The notes beneath the pieces are model-generated. The model worked only from the letters and a program-made list of their open reading frames with translations. It was not told the DNA's origin and made no database searches. 48,662 bases of DNA from Candidatus Caldisaccharidevorator malaysiensis (GTDB lineage Bacteria > Armatimonadota > Fervidibacteria > Fervidibacterales > Fervidibacteraceae), in NCBI GenBank assembly GCA_025057575.1, contig JANXBO010000019.1:1-48662 (forward strand), read 5' to 3'. Positions 22,938-31,625 of the stretch are shown here, in pieces. The position numbers were made by a program, and so were the translations under genes. Positions within the stretch are counted from its first letter, which is position 1, and each line of letters begins with the position of its first letter.

Positions 22938-24467
22938 GTGATCTTCCCAAGTTACCAACGCTTTCAGGAAGGGGCTTTAAAAGGAGACTTGATCACTGTT
23001 GGGGCGACGATTCTGGCTGACTTGGAGACTCCTGTCTCTGCCTTTCTGAAGATGGGTCTCCGATCGCCCTCTTTCCTGTTGGAAAGCGTGGAAGGGGGGG
23101 AGCGGATTGCCCGCTATTCCTTTTTGGGAGCCGATCCCAGCCTCGTGGTGCGGGGCAAAGGTGACCATCTTTTCATAGAGACGAAGGAAGGGGTCCAAAC
23201 GGTTCGCATAGATCCAAATCGCGACCCCCTCCACTACCTTCAACTTCTGATGGACAGAAACCGATATGTTTCTAATCCGGAATTGCCCCGCCTGTGTGGC
23301 GGTCTGGTCGGCTATGTCGGTTATGATGTCGTCCGTTACTTTGAAAGGCTCCCTGACTGGACAGAGGATGACCTCCAGCTGCCCGACATCTACTTTCTAA
23401 TGGCTGAGTCGTTGATCGTTTTTGATCATTTAAAACGCCAGATTCAGGTCTTGATCAACCAACGGATTGAGGGGGACCCTTCGGCGGCTTACCATCGGGC
23501 GGCGGAGCGGGTAGAAGAGTTAGTTGAGCGTCTGAAAAAGCCACTGAGGACGGAAACCCTCATCGCCTCCCCCGTGCTAAGGACCGGTCCGTCAGCAAGT
23601 CTCAAGAGCAATATGGACCGAAGTGCTTTTGAAAAAATGGTTCGCAGAGCAAAAGAGTATATTTTCGCCGGCGATGTGATTCAGACGGTCCTTTCCCAAC
23701 GATTTGAAAAAGAGGTGCAGGTGGATCCGATTCACATCTACCGTGCCCTTCGGACCATCAATCCATCGCCCTATATGTTCTACCTGGACTTCGGTGATTT
23801 GAAATTGATTGGCAGCTCGCCCGAGATTTTGGTCAGTTATTCAAAGGGTGTGGCGGTCACCCGACCCTTAGCCGACACCCGACCCAGAGGACAGACCAGT
23901 GAAGAGGACAAGGCTCTGGAGAAAGAACTTCTGTCCGACCCAAAGGAGAGGGCGGAGCACATTATGCTGGTCGACTTAGGTAGGAACGATCTGGGGCGGG
24001 TTTGTAAAACAGGATCGGTTAAGGTAACCGAACTAATGGCGGTGGAGCGATACAGTCACGTAATGCATATCTACTCAACGGTGGAAGGGATTTTGGACCG
24101 ATCCCGGTTTACTCCCTTTGATCTTTTACGGGCGACGTTCCCAGCGGGAACAGTGACCGGAGCGCCCAAGATCCGGGCAATGGAAATCATTGAAGAGCTG
24201 GAGCCGGTCAAAAGAGGTCCTTATGCTGGTTCCGTCGGATACTTCAGTTTTAACGGGGAGATGGATATGGCGATCACGATCCGGACGATCGTTCTTGTCA
24301 AGGATAGGGCTTACATCCAGGCGGGGGCGGGGATCGTTGCCGATAGCGACCCGGCTCGGGAGTATTACGAGACGGTCAACAAAGCCCGCGCCCTAGTCGC
24401 CGCTATTGAGATGGCGGAAAAGGGGCTGGAGCGGGTGCCCTTGGAGGATCAGGGAGACAGAGGTTGA
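22938..24467 (+). CDS. trpE: Anthranilate synthase component I
   Basis: 509 aa; converts chorismate to anthranilate with ammonia from TrpG. N-terminal domain contains SFLLESVEGGERIARYSFLG, the family's tryptophan-binding LLES site, so feedback inhibition is likely. The chorismate-binding core has SSPEILV, TRPLADTRPRG, LVDLGRNDLGRV and the GTVTGAPKIRAMEI signature. GTG at 22938 follows AGGAGG by 11 nt; a GTG at 22899 would run into the divergent gene's promoter. The LLES site and length favour TrpE over PabB. No trpG or other trp gene is adjacent: the gene is followed by a convergent gene after 8 bp. Confidence 0.94.
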   Translation: MIFPSYQRFQEGALKGDLITVGATILADLETPVSAFLKMGLRSPSFLLESVEGGERIARYSFLGADPSLVVRGKGDHLFIETKEGVQTVRIDPNRDPLHYLQLLMDRNRYVSNPELPRLCGGLVGYVGYDVVRYFERLPDWTEDDLQLPDIYFLMAESLIVFDHLKRQIQVLINQRIEGDPSAAYHRAAERVEELVERLKKPLRTETLIASPVLRTGPSASLKSNMDRSAFEKMVRRAKEYIFAGDVIQTVLSQRFEKEVQVDPIHIYRALRTINPSPYMFYLDFGDLKLIGSSPEILVSYSKGVAVTRPLADTRPRGQTSEEDKALEKELLSDPKERAEHIMLVDLGRNDLGRVCKTGSVKVTELMAVERYSHVMHIYSTVEGILDRSRFTPFDLLRATFPAGTVTGAPKIRAMEIIEELEPVKRGPYAGSVGYFSFNGEMDMAITIRTIVLVKDRAYIQAGAGIVADSDPAREYYETVNKARALVAAIEMAEKGLERVPLEDQGDRG

Positions 24468-24475
24468 TGAGGGGC

Positions 24476-24850
24476 TCAGGGAGCGAGATAGACCAATAGG
24501 CGCCGTTCAGCGGGACCGTCAAACTCGTAAAAGAAGACCCTTTGATCACGATCCATCGCCAGCCGCCCATTATGGACAATGAGAATCTCTGTTGGTGCCA
24601 CAATCGCTGCCTTAGCAAAAGAGGAGGCACTTCCTCCCGCTAAAGGTTCCAGAAGGATGGTGAGGTCAGGCCCTTGTTCGGGTTGGACGGATCGGTGGAT
24701 ACTGATGGCAGCACCACTGTGAGGCACATACAGGCACACCAGCCCCTCCCTGATGCCGTTGGCTTCAATCAGTTCCTGAATAATGTCTGTGACATCAATC
24801 AACTGATTTTTATCGGATGTTGCGATCCGCAATTCTTTAACGGTCCCCAT
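24476..24850 (-). CDS. YjbQ/UPF0047 family protein with altered active-site region
   Basis: 124 aa. The fold is recognisable from DVTDIIQELIEANGI, LVCLYVPHSGAAISIH, IVHNGRLAM and the ending FFYEFDGPAERRLLVYL, all in UPF0047 order and spacing. Typical members keep HIKA and a GTWQ motif; here the first reads SFAKA and the second MDRDQ, so two conserved elements have changed. The family has been linked to weak thiamine-phosphate synthase activity, which may not hold here. ATG start; convergent with trpE and divergent from galT. Confidence 0.8.
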   Translation of the reverse strand: MGTVKELRIATSDKNQLIDVTDIIQELIEANGIREGLVCLYVPHSGAAISIHRSVQPEQGPDLTILLEPLAGGSASSFAKAAIVAPTEILIVHNGRLAMDRDQRVFFYEFDGPAERRLLVYLAP

Positions 24851-24969
24851 AAATGAATCCGTCCCTTTGGAAATGACATTACTTTTTTCATTTTAACAAA
24901 GCGTTAAAAATAAAACCTTCGCACAGCAAAGGCGTGATAATGTATGTATGTGAGGAGGTCGTCATCATA

Positions 24970-26028
24970 ATGGGTGAAATTAGGAAAGATCCGGTGGTTC
25001 CCCGCTGGGTCATCATAGCCGAGCCCAGGGAGAAGAGACCAACGGACTATCGGTCTGATGGAACGGTCGTATCGGTGACCCCCAAAAGTTGCGTGTTATG
25101 TCCGGGTAATGAATCCAACACACCGGCAGAGGTGTATGCCATTCGTCCCGACGGATCGCCGCCCAATGAGCCGGGATGGCAAGTGCGGGTGGTGCCCAAC
25201 AAGTATCCCGCCGTTTACCGTGGCGGGTCTCTGGACCGAAAGGGTCTGGGCTTGTTGGACTCTATGAGAGCCTATGGAGTCCACGAGGTCATCATAGAGA
25301 CACCGGATCACGACCTGCAGTGGGACAGTATGTCAGCGCATCATCTGAAACTCGTTTTTCAAACCTTTCAAGCCCGGTTAAGAGCCTTACGCCAGGACCC
25401 GATTCTCCGTTATATCGTCATCTTCCGAAACTATAAGCATGAGGCAGGTGCTTCTCTCTCTCATCCTCACTCTCAGTTAATCGCTTTGCCGGTCGTTCCG
25501 CTGACGCCTAAGGAAGAGTTAAAGGCGTGTCGCCATTACTACTTGGAGCGGGAAAGGTGTCTCTTTTGTGACCTGATTTATCAAGAAAGGGAAGTGGGCA
25601 AGAGAATCGTTTATGAGGGCGAGAAGACTTTGGTCTTATCGTCCTTCGCCCCCCGCTTTCCCTACGAACTTCAAATCCTGCCCAGTGAGCACAGTCACGA
25701 CTTCGCTGAAGCGGATGAGTCGGTGATTGAGGACTTGGCGGTTACTTTTAATTTGATTTTGAAGGGATTGAAGAAGTTGCTGAACGATCCCCCCTACAAC
25801 TTGGTTCTCTTCACTGCCCCCAATCCGGTTCCCCGACCGGGTCGGCCGGACTATTGGGGAACTTTGCCTTATGATTATCACTGGCACTGGCTCCTGTTGC
25901 CCCGGACCACCCGAATCGCCGGTTTTGAATTGGGATCAGGTTTTTACATTCATCACGTAGATCCTGAAAGAGCGGCGGAAGAGCTGTCCTCGCTCATTCG
26001 GGCTGAAGTTGCCAGTGCGATGCGGTGA
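24970..26028 (+). CDS. galT: Galactose-1-phosphate uridylyltransferase
   Basis: 352 aa HIT-superfamily enzyme exchanging UMP between UDP-glucose and galactose-1-phosphate (Leloir pathway), or a close UTP/ADP-sugar relative. The active-site loop SHPHSQLIALP gives the catalytic histidine; zinc cysteines are in CVLCPGN and the second domain in CLFCDL; YHWHWLLLPR is the C-terminal half-site. ATG at 24970 follows GAGGAGGT by about 11 nt; an earlier ATG at 24934 would place the ribosome-binding site inside the gene. The last codons overlap the kinase gene (GTGATG). Confidence 0.93.
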   Translation: MGEIRKDPVVPRWVIIAEPREKRPTDYRSDGTVVSVTPKSCVLCPGNESNTPAEVYAIRPDGSPPNEPGWQVRVVPNKYPAVYRGGSLDRKGLGLLDSMRAYGVHEVIIETPDHDLQWDSMSAHHLKLVFQTFQARLRALRQDPILRYIVIFRNYKHEAGASLSHPHSQLIALPVVPLTPKEELKACRHYYLERERCLFCDLIYQEREVGKRIVYEGEKTLVLSSFAPRFPYELQILPSEHSHDFAEADESVIEDLAVTFNLILKGLKKLLNDPPYNLVLFTAPNPVPRPGRPDYWGTLPYDYHWHWLLLPRTTRIAGFELGSGFYIHHVDPERAAEELSSLIRAEVASAMR

Positions 26029-29000
26029 TGAGGATGTCGGAAAGAACCCTTTTTGAGCAAGACATTGGCTCTCTTGTCGAGCAGTGGCTCTTGCAGATGG
26101 AGTCACGAGGGTGGCCGAGGGAGCGTTTGGAGCCATTCTTATCCGTGGGGGTGCAAGTTTTTGCCGATTTGGTGACGATCCTTTCCCAGTCGGATTGGCG
26201 AGAGAACGCCTTTTCCGCCCTGCGCATCTGGCGGTTTCTTGCCGATCAAATGAATCTGACCCTTAAAGAAAAAACGGACCTCTTCCTCAGCCTGAGGGAT
26301 TATGTTGTGACCGTTTTAAAGGAACGGCTTAGCGACGAGGAAGAAGCTCGCCGACGGGTGGAGGAAACGTGGAAGGAAGGCCTCTTGCGGTTAGCCGAAC
26401 GGGCGGAGGTGGCAGCCGAATCAGCCCGTCGCCGCTATGAAGCCCTATTCCGCCAATCCCCTGATCCTTGCCTGCTGATGGAACTAAACAAGCGAATGAC
26501 GGTGGTGGAAACCAACGAGGCGATCAGAAAGTTGACGGGTTATGCGGCTGAGGAATTGATCGGACGATCAGCCGTTCCTTTAATCGCTGAAGAGTGGCGG
26601 GACGCTTTCCAAAACTCCCTAAGTGAGTTGAAAGCAACGGGGTTTGTCCATTTGGAGGAACTGTGGTTGCAACACAAGGACGGGTCGCGCTTTCCTGTTC
26701 AGGCGACCGGTCTGCAACTGCTCTTAGACGGTCATCCCATGGGATTGTGGACCTTTCGGGGAAGCAGCCTCATCCGACAAATTCAGGAAAGACTGATGCA
26801 TCAGATGACAGAGGCAACTGCCGAACTGAAGACGGCGTTGGAGCGGGAGCGCTATCGAGCGCGTCAAACGGCTCTCATCGCTCAAATCGCCGCAAGGGCG
26901 TTAACGGCGTTCAACGAACAAGCGGTTTACGATGTCGCTGCGGAAGCGTTGAGGGAGCATTTGGAAATTTACGACGTTGCTCTTTTCTCCGTGGATAAGG
27001 AGAAAGGCGAATTGGTCCTACGAGCCCACTCGGGGGCATATCAGCGTTTGATGGAAGAGGGCTACCGACAAGCGCTTTCGGAAGGGCTGGTCGGCTTTGC
27101 CGCTCGGACGGGGCAGCCCGTTGTTGTGAACGACGTCACTCAGGATCCCCGCTACCTACAAGCAGGCGAAGAGGAGAAAGCTACCTTATCGGAAATGGTC
27201 GTTCCCATTAAAGTTCAGGGTGAGGTCGTTGGCGTTGTTGATCTGCATTCCGAAAGGAAGGACGCCTTTGACGAAGAAGATTTGAACCTGGCGAAAACGA
27301 TTGCCGATCAGATGGCTCTGGCGATAGAAGCGATTCGTCATTACGAGCGCGTTCAGATGTTCCGAGAGTTGAACCAGCAGATTGTGGAAAGTCTTCCCGA
27401 TGCAGTCGCCCTCTTGGACGAGAAGTTTCGGGTCGTCGCTGTCAATGACGCGTTCTGTTGGAGAATTTGCCAGAGGGCACGGGAATTTGTCCTCGGCGTC
27501 TCCTGGCAAGAGGTGATTCCCCAAGATTTTCAAACCTCCTTAGAGAAAACTTTTAATCTGACCTTAGATCAGGTCGTCTCGGCGGCATTGACGGAAAACC
27601 GAGAGTTTTTTCTTCCCGAAATTCCGTTCCGGGACATTTGGATGGATTTGAGGGTCATTCCCGTTCGGGGTGCGACCAGGAAAAGGGTAATGCTCTACGT
27701 TCGGGACGCTTCTCTCCGAGTCCGACGGATCTACCAACTCCAGAATGTGATGGAAATCGGGCAGGCAATGGAGGGGACGACGGACATTGATCGCCTCCTC
27801 TATGCCATCCTGACTGCGGCAACGGCAGGTCCGGGGCTGGGTTTTAACAGGGCTTTTCTCTTCCTCTACGACCGAGCGGAAAACGTGCTCAAGCCGGCCC
27901 TGGCAGTCGGACCCCTTACAGCAGAAGAAGCCTATGCGACTTGGGCTTCTCTGGCAGCCGAGCGGAAGACCTTGACCGACTTTCTTTCTGCCAGCGTGGA
28001 CATGGACCGCATTTATAACACCCCGATTATGCAAAGAGTCCGTCCGATCAAAATTGCCCTTGAGGACGATAATCTCCTTGTGGAATCCTTGACGAGACGA
28101 CAACTCATTCGCATTACCAATCCCATTAGCAATGAGAAAATTCCAGAAAGCCTTAGGGGTGTGCTCACAGAGCACGAGGCTGTATGCGTGCCCTTAGTGG
28201 TTCAGGAAGAGCCGATCGGGATCATTTTGGCGGACAATCCGTTTAGCGGTCATCCCATTACCGACGAGAGTCTCAACCTCCTGAGAGTCTTCACCGCTTC
28301 TGCCAGCGTTGCCATCCGCAACGCTCAGTTGATCCGCGATCTGAAGGACTCGTTAGCCAGAGAGCAGGAGATGAAACAGAAACTGGACCTCGCCAGCCGA
28401 CTGGCTGCCATCGGCGATATGGCGACCCGGATCGCTCACGATTTGAGAAACCCGTTGGTGTCGATCTCCAGCCTTGCCCGGCAGGTTCAAAGAAGGGTGT
28501 CGGATCTGAACATGGTTCAACGGAATATCGGATTAATCGTGGACGAGGTGACGCGGCTGGAGAGAGCCCTCAAGGATCTTCTGGACTTTGCCGTTCCAAA
28601 AGCCTCTTTCCTGGCACCGCTGAACTTAGCGGAAGTCATCAAGGAATTGGCAGAAGTTTACCGACCCGGCGCTCAGGTTGCTGGTGTGGAATTGGTCACA
28701 GAGTTGCCGCTGGACGGTGCCCTCGTTTTGGCGGACAGGCATCAGATAGAACGGGTCTTTTTTAACTTATGGAACAACGCAGTAGAAGCAATGCCCGAGG
28801 GTGGACGGCTGACGGTTCGCCTTTGGTCCGATCATCAAAATGTCTATGTGAGCATCTCGGACACGGGGCAGGGAATTCCACCCGAGCAAATAAACGATGT
28901 TTTTAAACCGTTTTTTACGACCCGAAAGAATGGAACGGGTCTCGGGTTAGCCATCTGTAAGAGCATCGTGGACGAGCACGGTGGATCGTTGACGGTGGAG

Positions 29001-29057
29001 AGCGAATTGGGAAAGGGGACGACTTTTCTCATTCGCTTACCGATCTTTCGTTCTTGA
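26028..29057 (+). CDS. Cytoplasmic multi-sensor histidine kinase (PAS-GAF-PAS-GAF)
   Basis: 1009 aa, no transmembrane segment. Order: an N-terminal helical domain (about 5-100) resembling RsbRD/RsbT co-antagonist N-termini, coiled coil, PAS (about 135-243), GAF (about 282-442), PAS (about 447-565), GAF-like (about 572-768), then dimerisation domain with IAHDLRNPLVSISS (phospho-His about 805) and a complete ATPase: N-box NLWNNAVEAMPEGG, G1 ISDTGQGIP, F-box KPFFTT, G2 NGTGLGLAICKSI. So autophosphorylation should be intact. Ligands unknown. Its start overlaps galT and a REC-only regulator follows by 49 bp, so it probably reads an internal metabolic or redox cue. ATG at 26028 used; GTG at 26025 or ATG at 26034 also possible. 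Confidence 0.93.
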   Translation: MRMSERTLFEQDIGSLVEQWLLQMESRGWPRERLEPFLSVGVQVFADLVTILSQSDWRENAFSALRIWRFLADQMNLTLKEKTDLFLSLRDYVVTVLKERLSDEEEARRRVEETWKEGLLRLAERAEVAAESARRRYEALFRQSPDPCLLMELNKRMTVVETNEAIRKLTGYAAEELIGRSAVPLIAEEWRDAFQNSLSELKATGFVHLEELWLQHKDGSRFPVQATGLQLLLDGHPMGLWTFRGSSLIRQIQERLMHQMTEATAELKTALERERYRARQTALIAQIAARALTAFNEQAVYDVAAEALREHLEIYDVALFSVDKEKGELVLRAHSGAYQRLMEEGYRQALSEGLVGFAARTGQPVVVNDVTQDPRYLQAGEEEKATLSEMVVPIKVQGEVVGVVDLHSERKDAFDEEDLNLAKTIADQMALAIEAIRHYERVQMFRELNQQIVESLPDAVALLDEKFRVVAVNDAFCWRICQRAREFVLGVSWQEVIPQDFQTSLEKTFNLTLDQVVSAALTENREFFLPEIPFRDIWMDLRVIPVRGATRKRVMLYVRDASLRVRRIYQLQNVMEIGQAMEGTTDIDRLLYAILTAATAGPGLGFNRAFLFLYDRAENVLKPALAVGPLTAEEAYATWASLAAERKTLTDFLSASVDMDRIYNTPIMQRVRPIKIALEDDNLLVESLTRRQLIRITNPISNEKIPESLRGVLTEHEAVCVPLVVQEEPIGIILADNPFSGHPITDESLNLLRVFTASASVAIRNAQLIRDLKDSLAREQEMKQKLDLASRLAAIGDMATRIAHDLRNPLVSISSLARQVQRRVSDLNMVQRNIGLIVDEVTRLERALKDLLDFAVPKASFLAPLNLAEVIKELAEVYRPGAQVAGVELVTELPLDGALVLADRHQIERVFFNLWNNAVEAMPEGGRLTVRLWSDHQNVYVSISDTGQGIPPEQINDVFKPFFTTRKNGTGLGLAICKSIVDEHGGSLTVESELGKGTTFLIRLPIFRS

Positions 29058-29106
29058 TCGCCATCGTTTTTAATGAAAGGGCTCCTAAAGGGAGGGAGAG
29101 TGGATA

Positions 29107-29490
29107 ATGGCTGGGGAACGGATCCTGGTCGTTGAGGACGAGGACGCTCAGAGGCTCGTCTACTGCGAGGAGCTGAAGGCAGCGGGATACGAATGTGTTG
29201 GGGCTAGCGGTGCCCAAGAAGCAGAGGAGATTCTGAGCAAAGAGACCTTTGACCTAGTGGTTTTAGACCTGAATATGCCCCGCGTCAGTGGGTTGGAACT
29301 GCTCCCTCGCATCCACGAACTCCACCCAGGTCTTGTCGTGGTCATCCACACCGCCTATAGCAGCTATCAGGAGAACTTCGTGACTTGGCTGGCGGACGCT
29401 TTTGTTACTAAAGACCCCGACCCACAGGTGCTCGTGGACACGGTAAAGGATCTTCTTGAAAAAAGCCGGCAGGGTCAAAAAGAAGCCTAA
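29107..29490 (+). CDS. Single-domain response regulator (REC only)
   Basis: 127-aa CheY-like receiver without output domain. Acidic pocket VVEDEDAQ, phospho-acceptor Asp in LVVLDLNMPRVSG (about residue 57), conserved Thr in VVIHTAYSS and Lys in FVTKDPD. Lacking a DNA-binding or enzymatic domain, it must act by protein contact or as a phosphorelay intermediate. Good ribosome-binding site (GGGAGGGAGAG, upstream of the ATG). Placed between its likely kinase and glgC. Confidence 0.94.
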   Translation: MAGERILVVEDEDAQRLVYCEELKAAGYECVGASGAQEAEEILSKETFDLVVLDLNMPRVSGLELLPRIHELHPGLVVVIHTAYSSYQENFVTWLADAFVTKDPDPQVLVDTVKDLLEKSRQGQKEA

Positions 29491-29514
29491 CTTCTTGGAG
29501 TCTTTAGACGGAAA

Positions 29515-30762
29515 ATGGAAAACAAAATTCTTGCGTTGATTTTGGCGGGAGGAGAAGGTCAGAGGCTTCATCCACTGACCCGCGATAAAGCAAAGCCTGC
29601 CGTTCCTTTTGCTGGGGTCTATAGAATGATTGACTTTACTTTGTCCAATTGCCTCAACTCGGGCACCAAGCGCATCTTTGTGTTGACTCAGACCAAAGCC
29701 TTACCCTTAGAGAGGCACCTGAGAATGGTTTGGATTCGTCTCTTCCGACCGGAACTGGGGGAGTTTTTGGAAACGATCTCCCCTCAACAGCGGATCGTTC
29801 GCGACTGGTATCGGGGCACTGCCGATGCTGTCTTTCAGAACATTGACCTTTTGAGTGATCTAAAACCTGTTTTTTGCCTGGTCCTCTCCGGAGACCATGT
29901 CTACCGAATGGATTACCGAGCGTTTCTGAACTATCACATCGTAAAGGGGGCGGAAGTCACCATCGCTTGCACATCCGTTCCCAGGGAAGAAGCCCGTCGT
30001 TTTGGGGTTCTGCAGGTAGACGAATCGGACCGGATCGTGGGCTTTGCTGAAAAGCCGGAAAATCCCCAGCCGATCCCCAACTTTCCTGATCTCTCTTTAG
30101 TTTCTATGGGGATTTATCTGTTTAACACCGAGACATTGGTCCGGGCTGTTATTGCCGACTCCAAGACTTCCAACAGCAGCCACGACTTTGGAAAAGATGT
30201 CATTCCGAAACTGGTCCAGCAGGGAAAGAGATTGTTTGCCTTCAATATAAAAAAGGAATTGCCGCTTTTGTTCCACTATTGGCAAGACATCGGAACGCTG
30301 GACAGTTATTACGAAGCCCATCTGGATCTGCTAAGGGGGGATCCCACTTTCCCTTTGCACGGGACGGATTGGCCCGTAAGGGGAGGCGCTGTGCACTTGC
30401 CACCCGCCTGGATTCAAACCAGAGCGACCGTAACAAACAGTTTTCTTTCTCCTGGTTGCATCATAGAAAACGGTGCGTTGGTGGAGGATTCGGTCCTTTC
30501 CCCTGGTGTCAAAGTGGAAGAAGGTGCCGCTGTCAAGGGTTGTGTCATTCTCAACGATGTGGTCGTCGGTTCCAAAGCCTTTCTCTATCGCGTGATCGCC
30601 GATGAGCGAACGCGGTTACCCGCTGGCATTCGGGTGGGGGACGATCCCGAAAGGGATCAAGCCCGCTTTGTCGTCACTTCAAAGGGTGTCACCGTGGTCC
30701 CCAGCCGAATTATTTTGGAAGAACGGTCCGCCAAGCCTTTGCCGGCGTCAAGAAAGGGATAA
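29515..30762 (+). CDS. glgC: Glucose-1-phosphate adenylyltransferase (ADP-glucose pyrophosphorylase)
   Basis: 415 aa; makes ADP-glucose for glycogen. N-terminal ILAGGEGQRLHPLTRDKAKPAVPF is the nucleotide/activator region, YRGTADAVFQN the next conserved block, LSGDHVYRMDY the metal/ATP motif, FAEKPE the glucose-1-P lysine, HDFGKDVIP typical of GlgC; the C-terminal left-handed beta-helix is present. Weak ribosome-binding site. The 3' end overlaps the convergent NadD-like gene by 53 bp. No glycogen synthase or branching enzyme is in the window. Confidence 0.95.
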   Translation: MENKILALILAGGEGQRLHPLTRDKAKPAVPFAGVYRMIDFTLSNCLNSGTKRIFVLTQTKALPLERHLRMVWIRLFRPELGEFLETISPQQRIVRDWYRGTADAVFQNIDLLSDLKPVFCLVLSGDHVYRMDYRAFLNYHIVKGAEVTIACTSVPREEARRFGVLQVDESDRIVGFAEKPENPQPIPNFPDLSLVSMGIYLFNTETLVRAVIADSKTSNSSHDFGKDVIPKLVQQGKRLFAFNIKKELPLLFHYWQDIGTLDSYYEAHLDLLRGDPTFPLHGTDWPVRGGAVHLPPAWIQTRATVTNSFLSPGCIIENGALVEDSVLSPGVKVEEGAAVKGCVILNDVVVGSKAFLYRVIADERTRLPAGIRVGDDPERDQARFVVTSKGVTVVPSRIILEERSAKPLPASRKG

Positions 30763-31444
30763 CAGGATCAGGAACGAATTCGTTTACTGGCAAGCCCTCT
30801 TTCAGCCGGTGGCGAACCAGAGTTGAGGAAATTCCCATAAAGGCGGGTTCTAATTCCAAAATAAAAATCCTGTCCCCAAACGGAGCGGTTCCGACGCCGT
30901 CCAGAAGGGTGCTCAACGCCGCAGTGTTAGGAGAGGGGCGGGGAAAAACGATCAGTTGCGCCTCCTGAAAAAAGTTCTTTAAAAAGTCCTCTTTTTTGCC
31001 TGGTGGGTAAAACCGATCCTCAAAGAGTCGCTGAAAGGTATCCTGACCGACAATAAAGAAAAGTTCAGCAGGTCTTGGGAAGGCGGACCGAGCGGCGATC
31101 GCCTTGTCAACGAAGAGACCGTGACTGCACAAAGCGGCTCCCCAGTTTTGTTGGGAGCGGGCGATCGCTATCATCATCAGCGATCGCGTTTCTAAAGGGA
31201 AGTCAAAGGACCCCTTGTCCACGTTGCGGATGGAAAGAATCAGAACAATTTGGTCCAAGCCCAGCCTTTCCTGAGCGACCTGACCCATCCGCAAATGAGC
31301 GATGGTTGGAGGGTTGAAGGAACCGGAGAGGAATCCGATCCGCTCAGATGGAGCATTCCGGCAACGATGGAGAAAGACTAAAGTGGGCTTCCGAGCCGAT
31401 TGCAGTTTCTTGATAGCGCTGACAACCGACCGACTTTCCATCAT
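30710..31444 (-). CDS. NadD/NMNAT-like nucleotidylyltransferase
   Basis: 244 aa. Residues 37-58 (GFLSGSFNPPTIAHLRM region) carry the GxFNPPxxxH ATP-binding motif, IVGQDTFQRL resembles the nicotinate-mononucleotide pocket, and ISSTLVRHRL is the ISSTxxR motif of this superfamily. Likely reaction: NaMN or NMN plus ATP to NAD precursor. Compared with NadD it has about 35 extra N-terminal residues and long inserts, so it may be a divergent paralogue. It contains three GCGATCGC palindromes in 93 bp. Its C-terminal 17 codons lie over the end of glgC on the other strand. Confidence 0.82.
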   Translation of the reverse strand: MMESRSVVSAIKKLQSARKPTLVFLHRCRNAPSERIGFLSGSFNPPTIAHLRMGQVAQERLGLDQIVLILSIRNVDKGSFDFPLETRSLMMIAIARSQQNWGAALCSHGLFVDKAIAARSAFPRPAELFFIVGQDTFQRLFEDRFYPPGKKEDFLKNFFQEAQLIVFPRPSPNTAALSTLLDGVGTAPFGDRIFILELEPAFMGISSTLVRHRLKEGLPVNEFVPDPVIPFLTPAKAWRTVLPK

Positions 31445-31602
31445 TGCATCACTATCCGTAATGTTATAGCCGTGTTAAGAACGACCGTCGCTGCCTTAAA
31501 CAGCGCCAAACTTCTTGAGAACGACAATGATCATTGGGTGACCAAGCAATTAAAAAATCAGGAAGAAAGCAAAGTCAAAGGAAAGCGTTTGTGAGAATGC
31601 AC

Positions 31603-31623
31603 AGACCGGAGGAAGGTCGGTCT
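31603..31623 (+). promoter_or_regulatory. Hairpin holding the pstC ribosome-binding site
   Basis: AGACCG (31603-31608) and CGGTCT (31618-31623) can pair around the loop GAGGAAGGT, which is the Shine-Dalgarno for the TTG start at 31626. The ribosome-binding site would be displayed in or hidden by this stem, a possible translational switch. Confidence 0.4.
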
Positions 31624-31625
31624 TC

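Noticed and set aside
22878..22980. A trp-leader attenuator or T-box upstream of trpE
   Set aside because: The divergent gap is under 80 bp, without tandem Trp codons, a T-box motif or a terminator hairpin.
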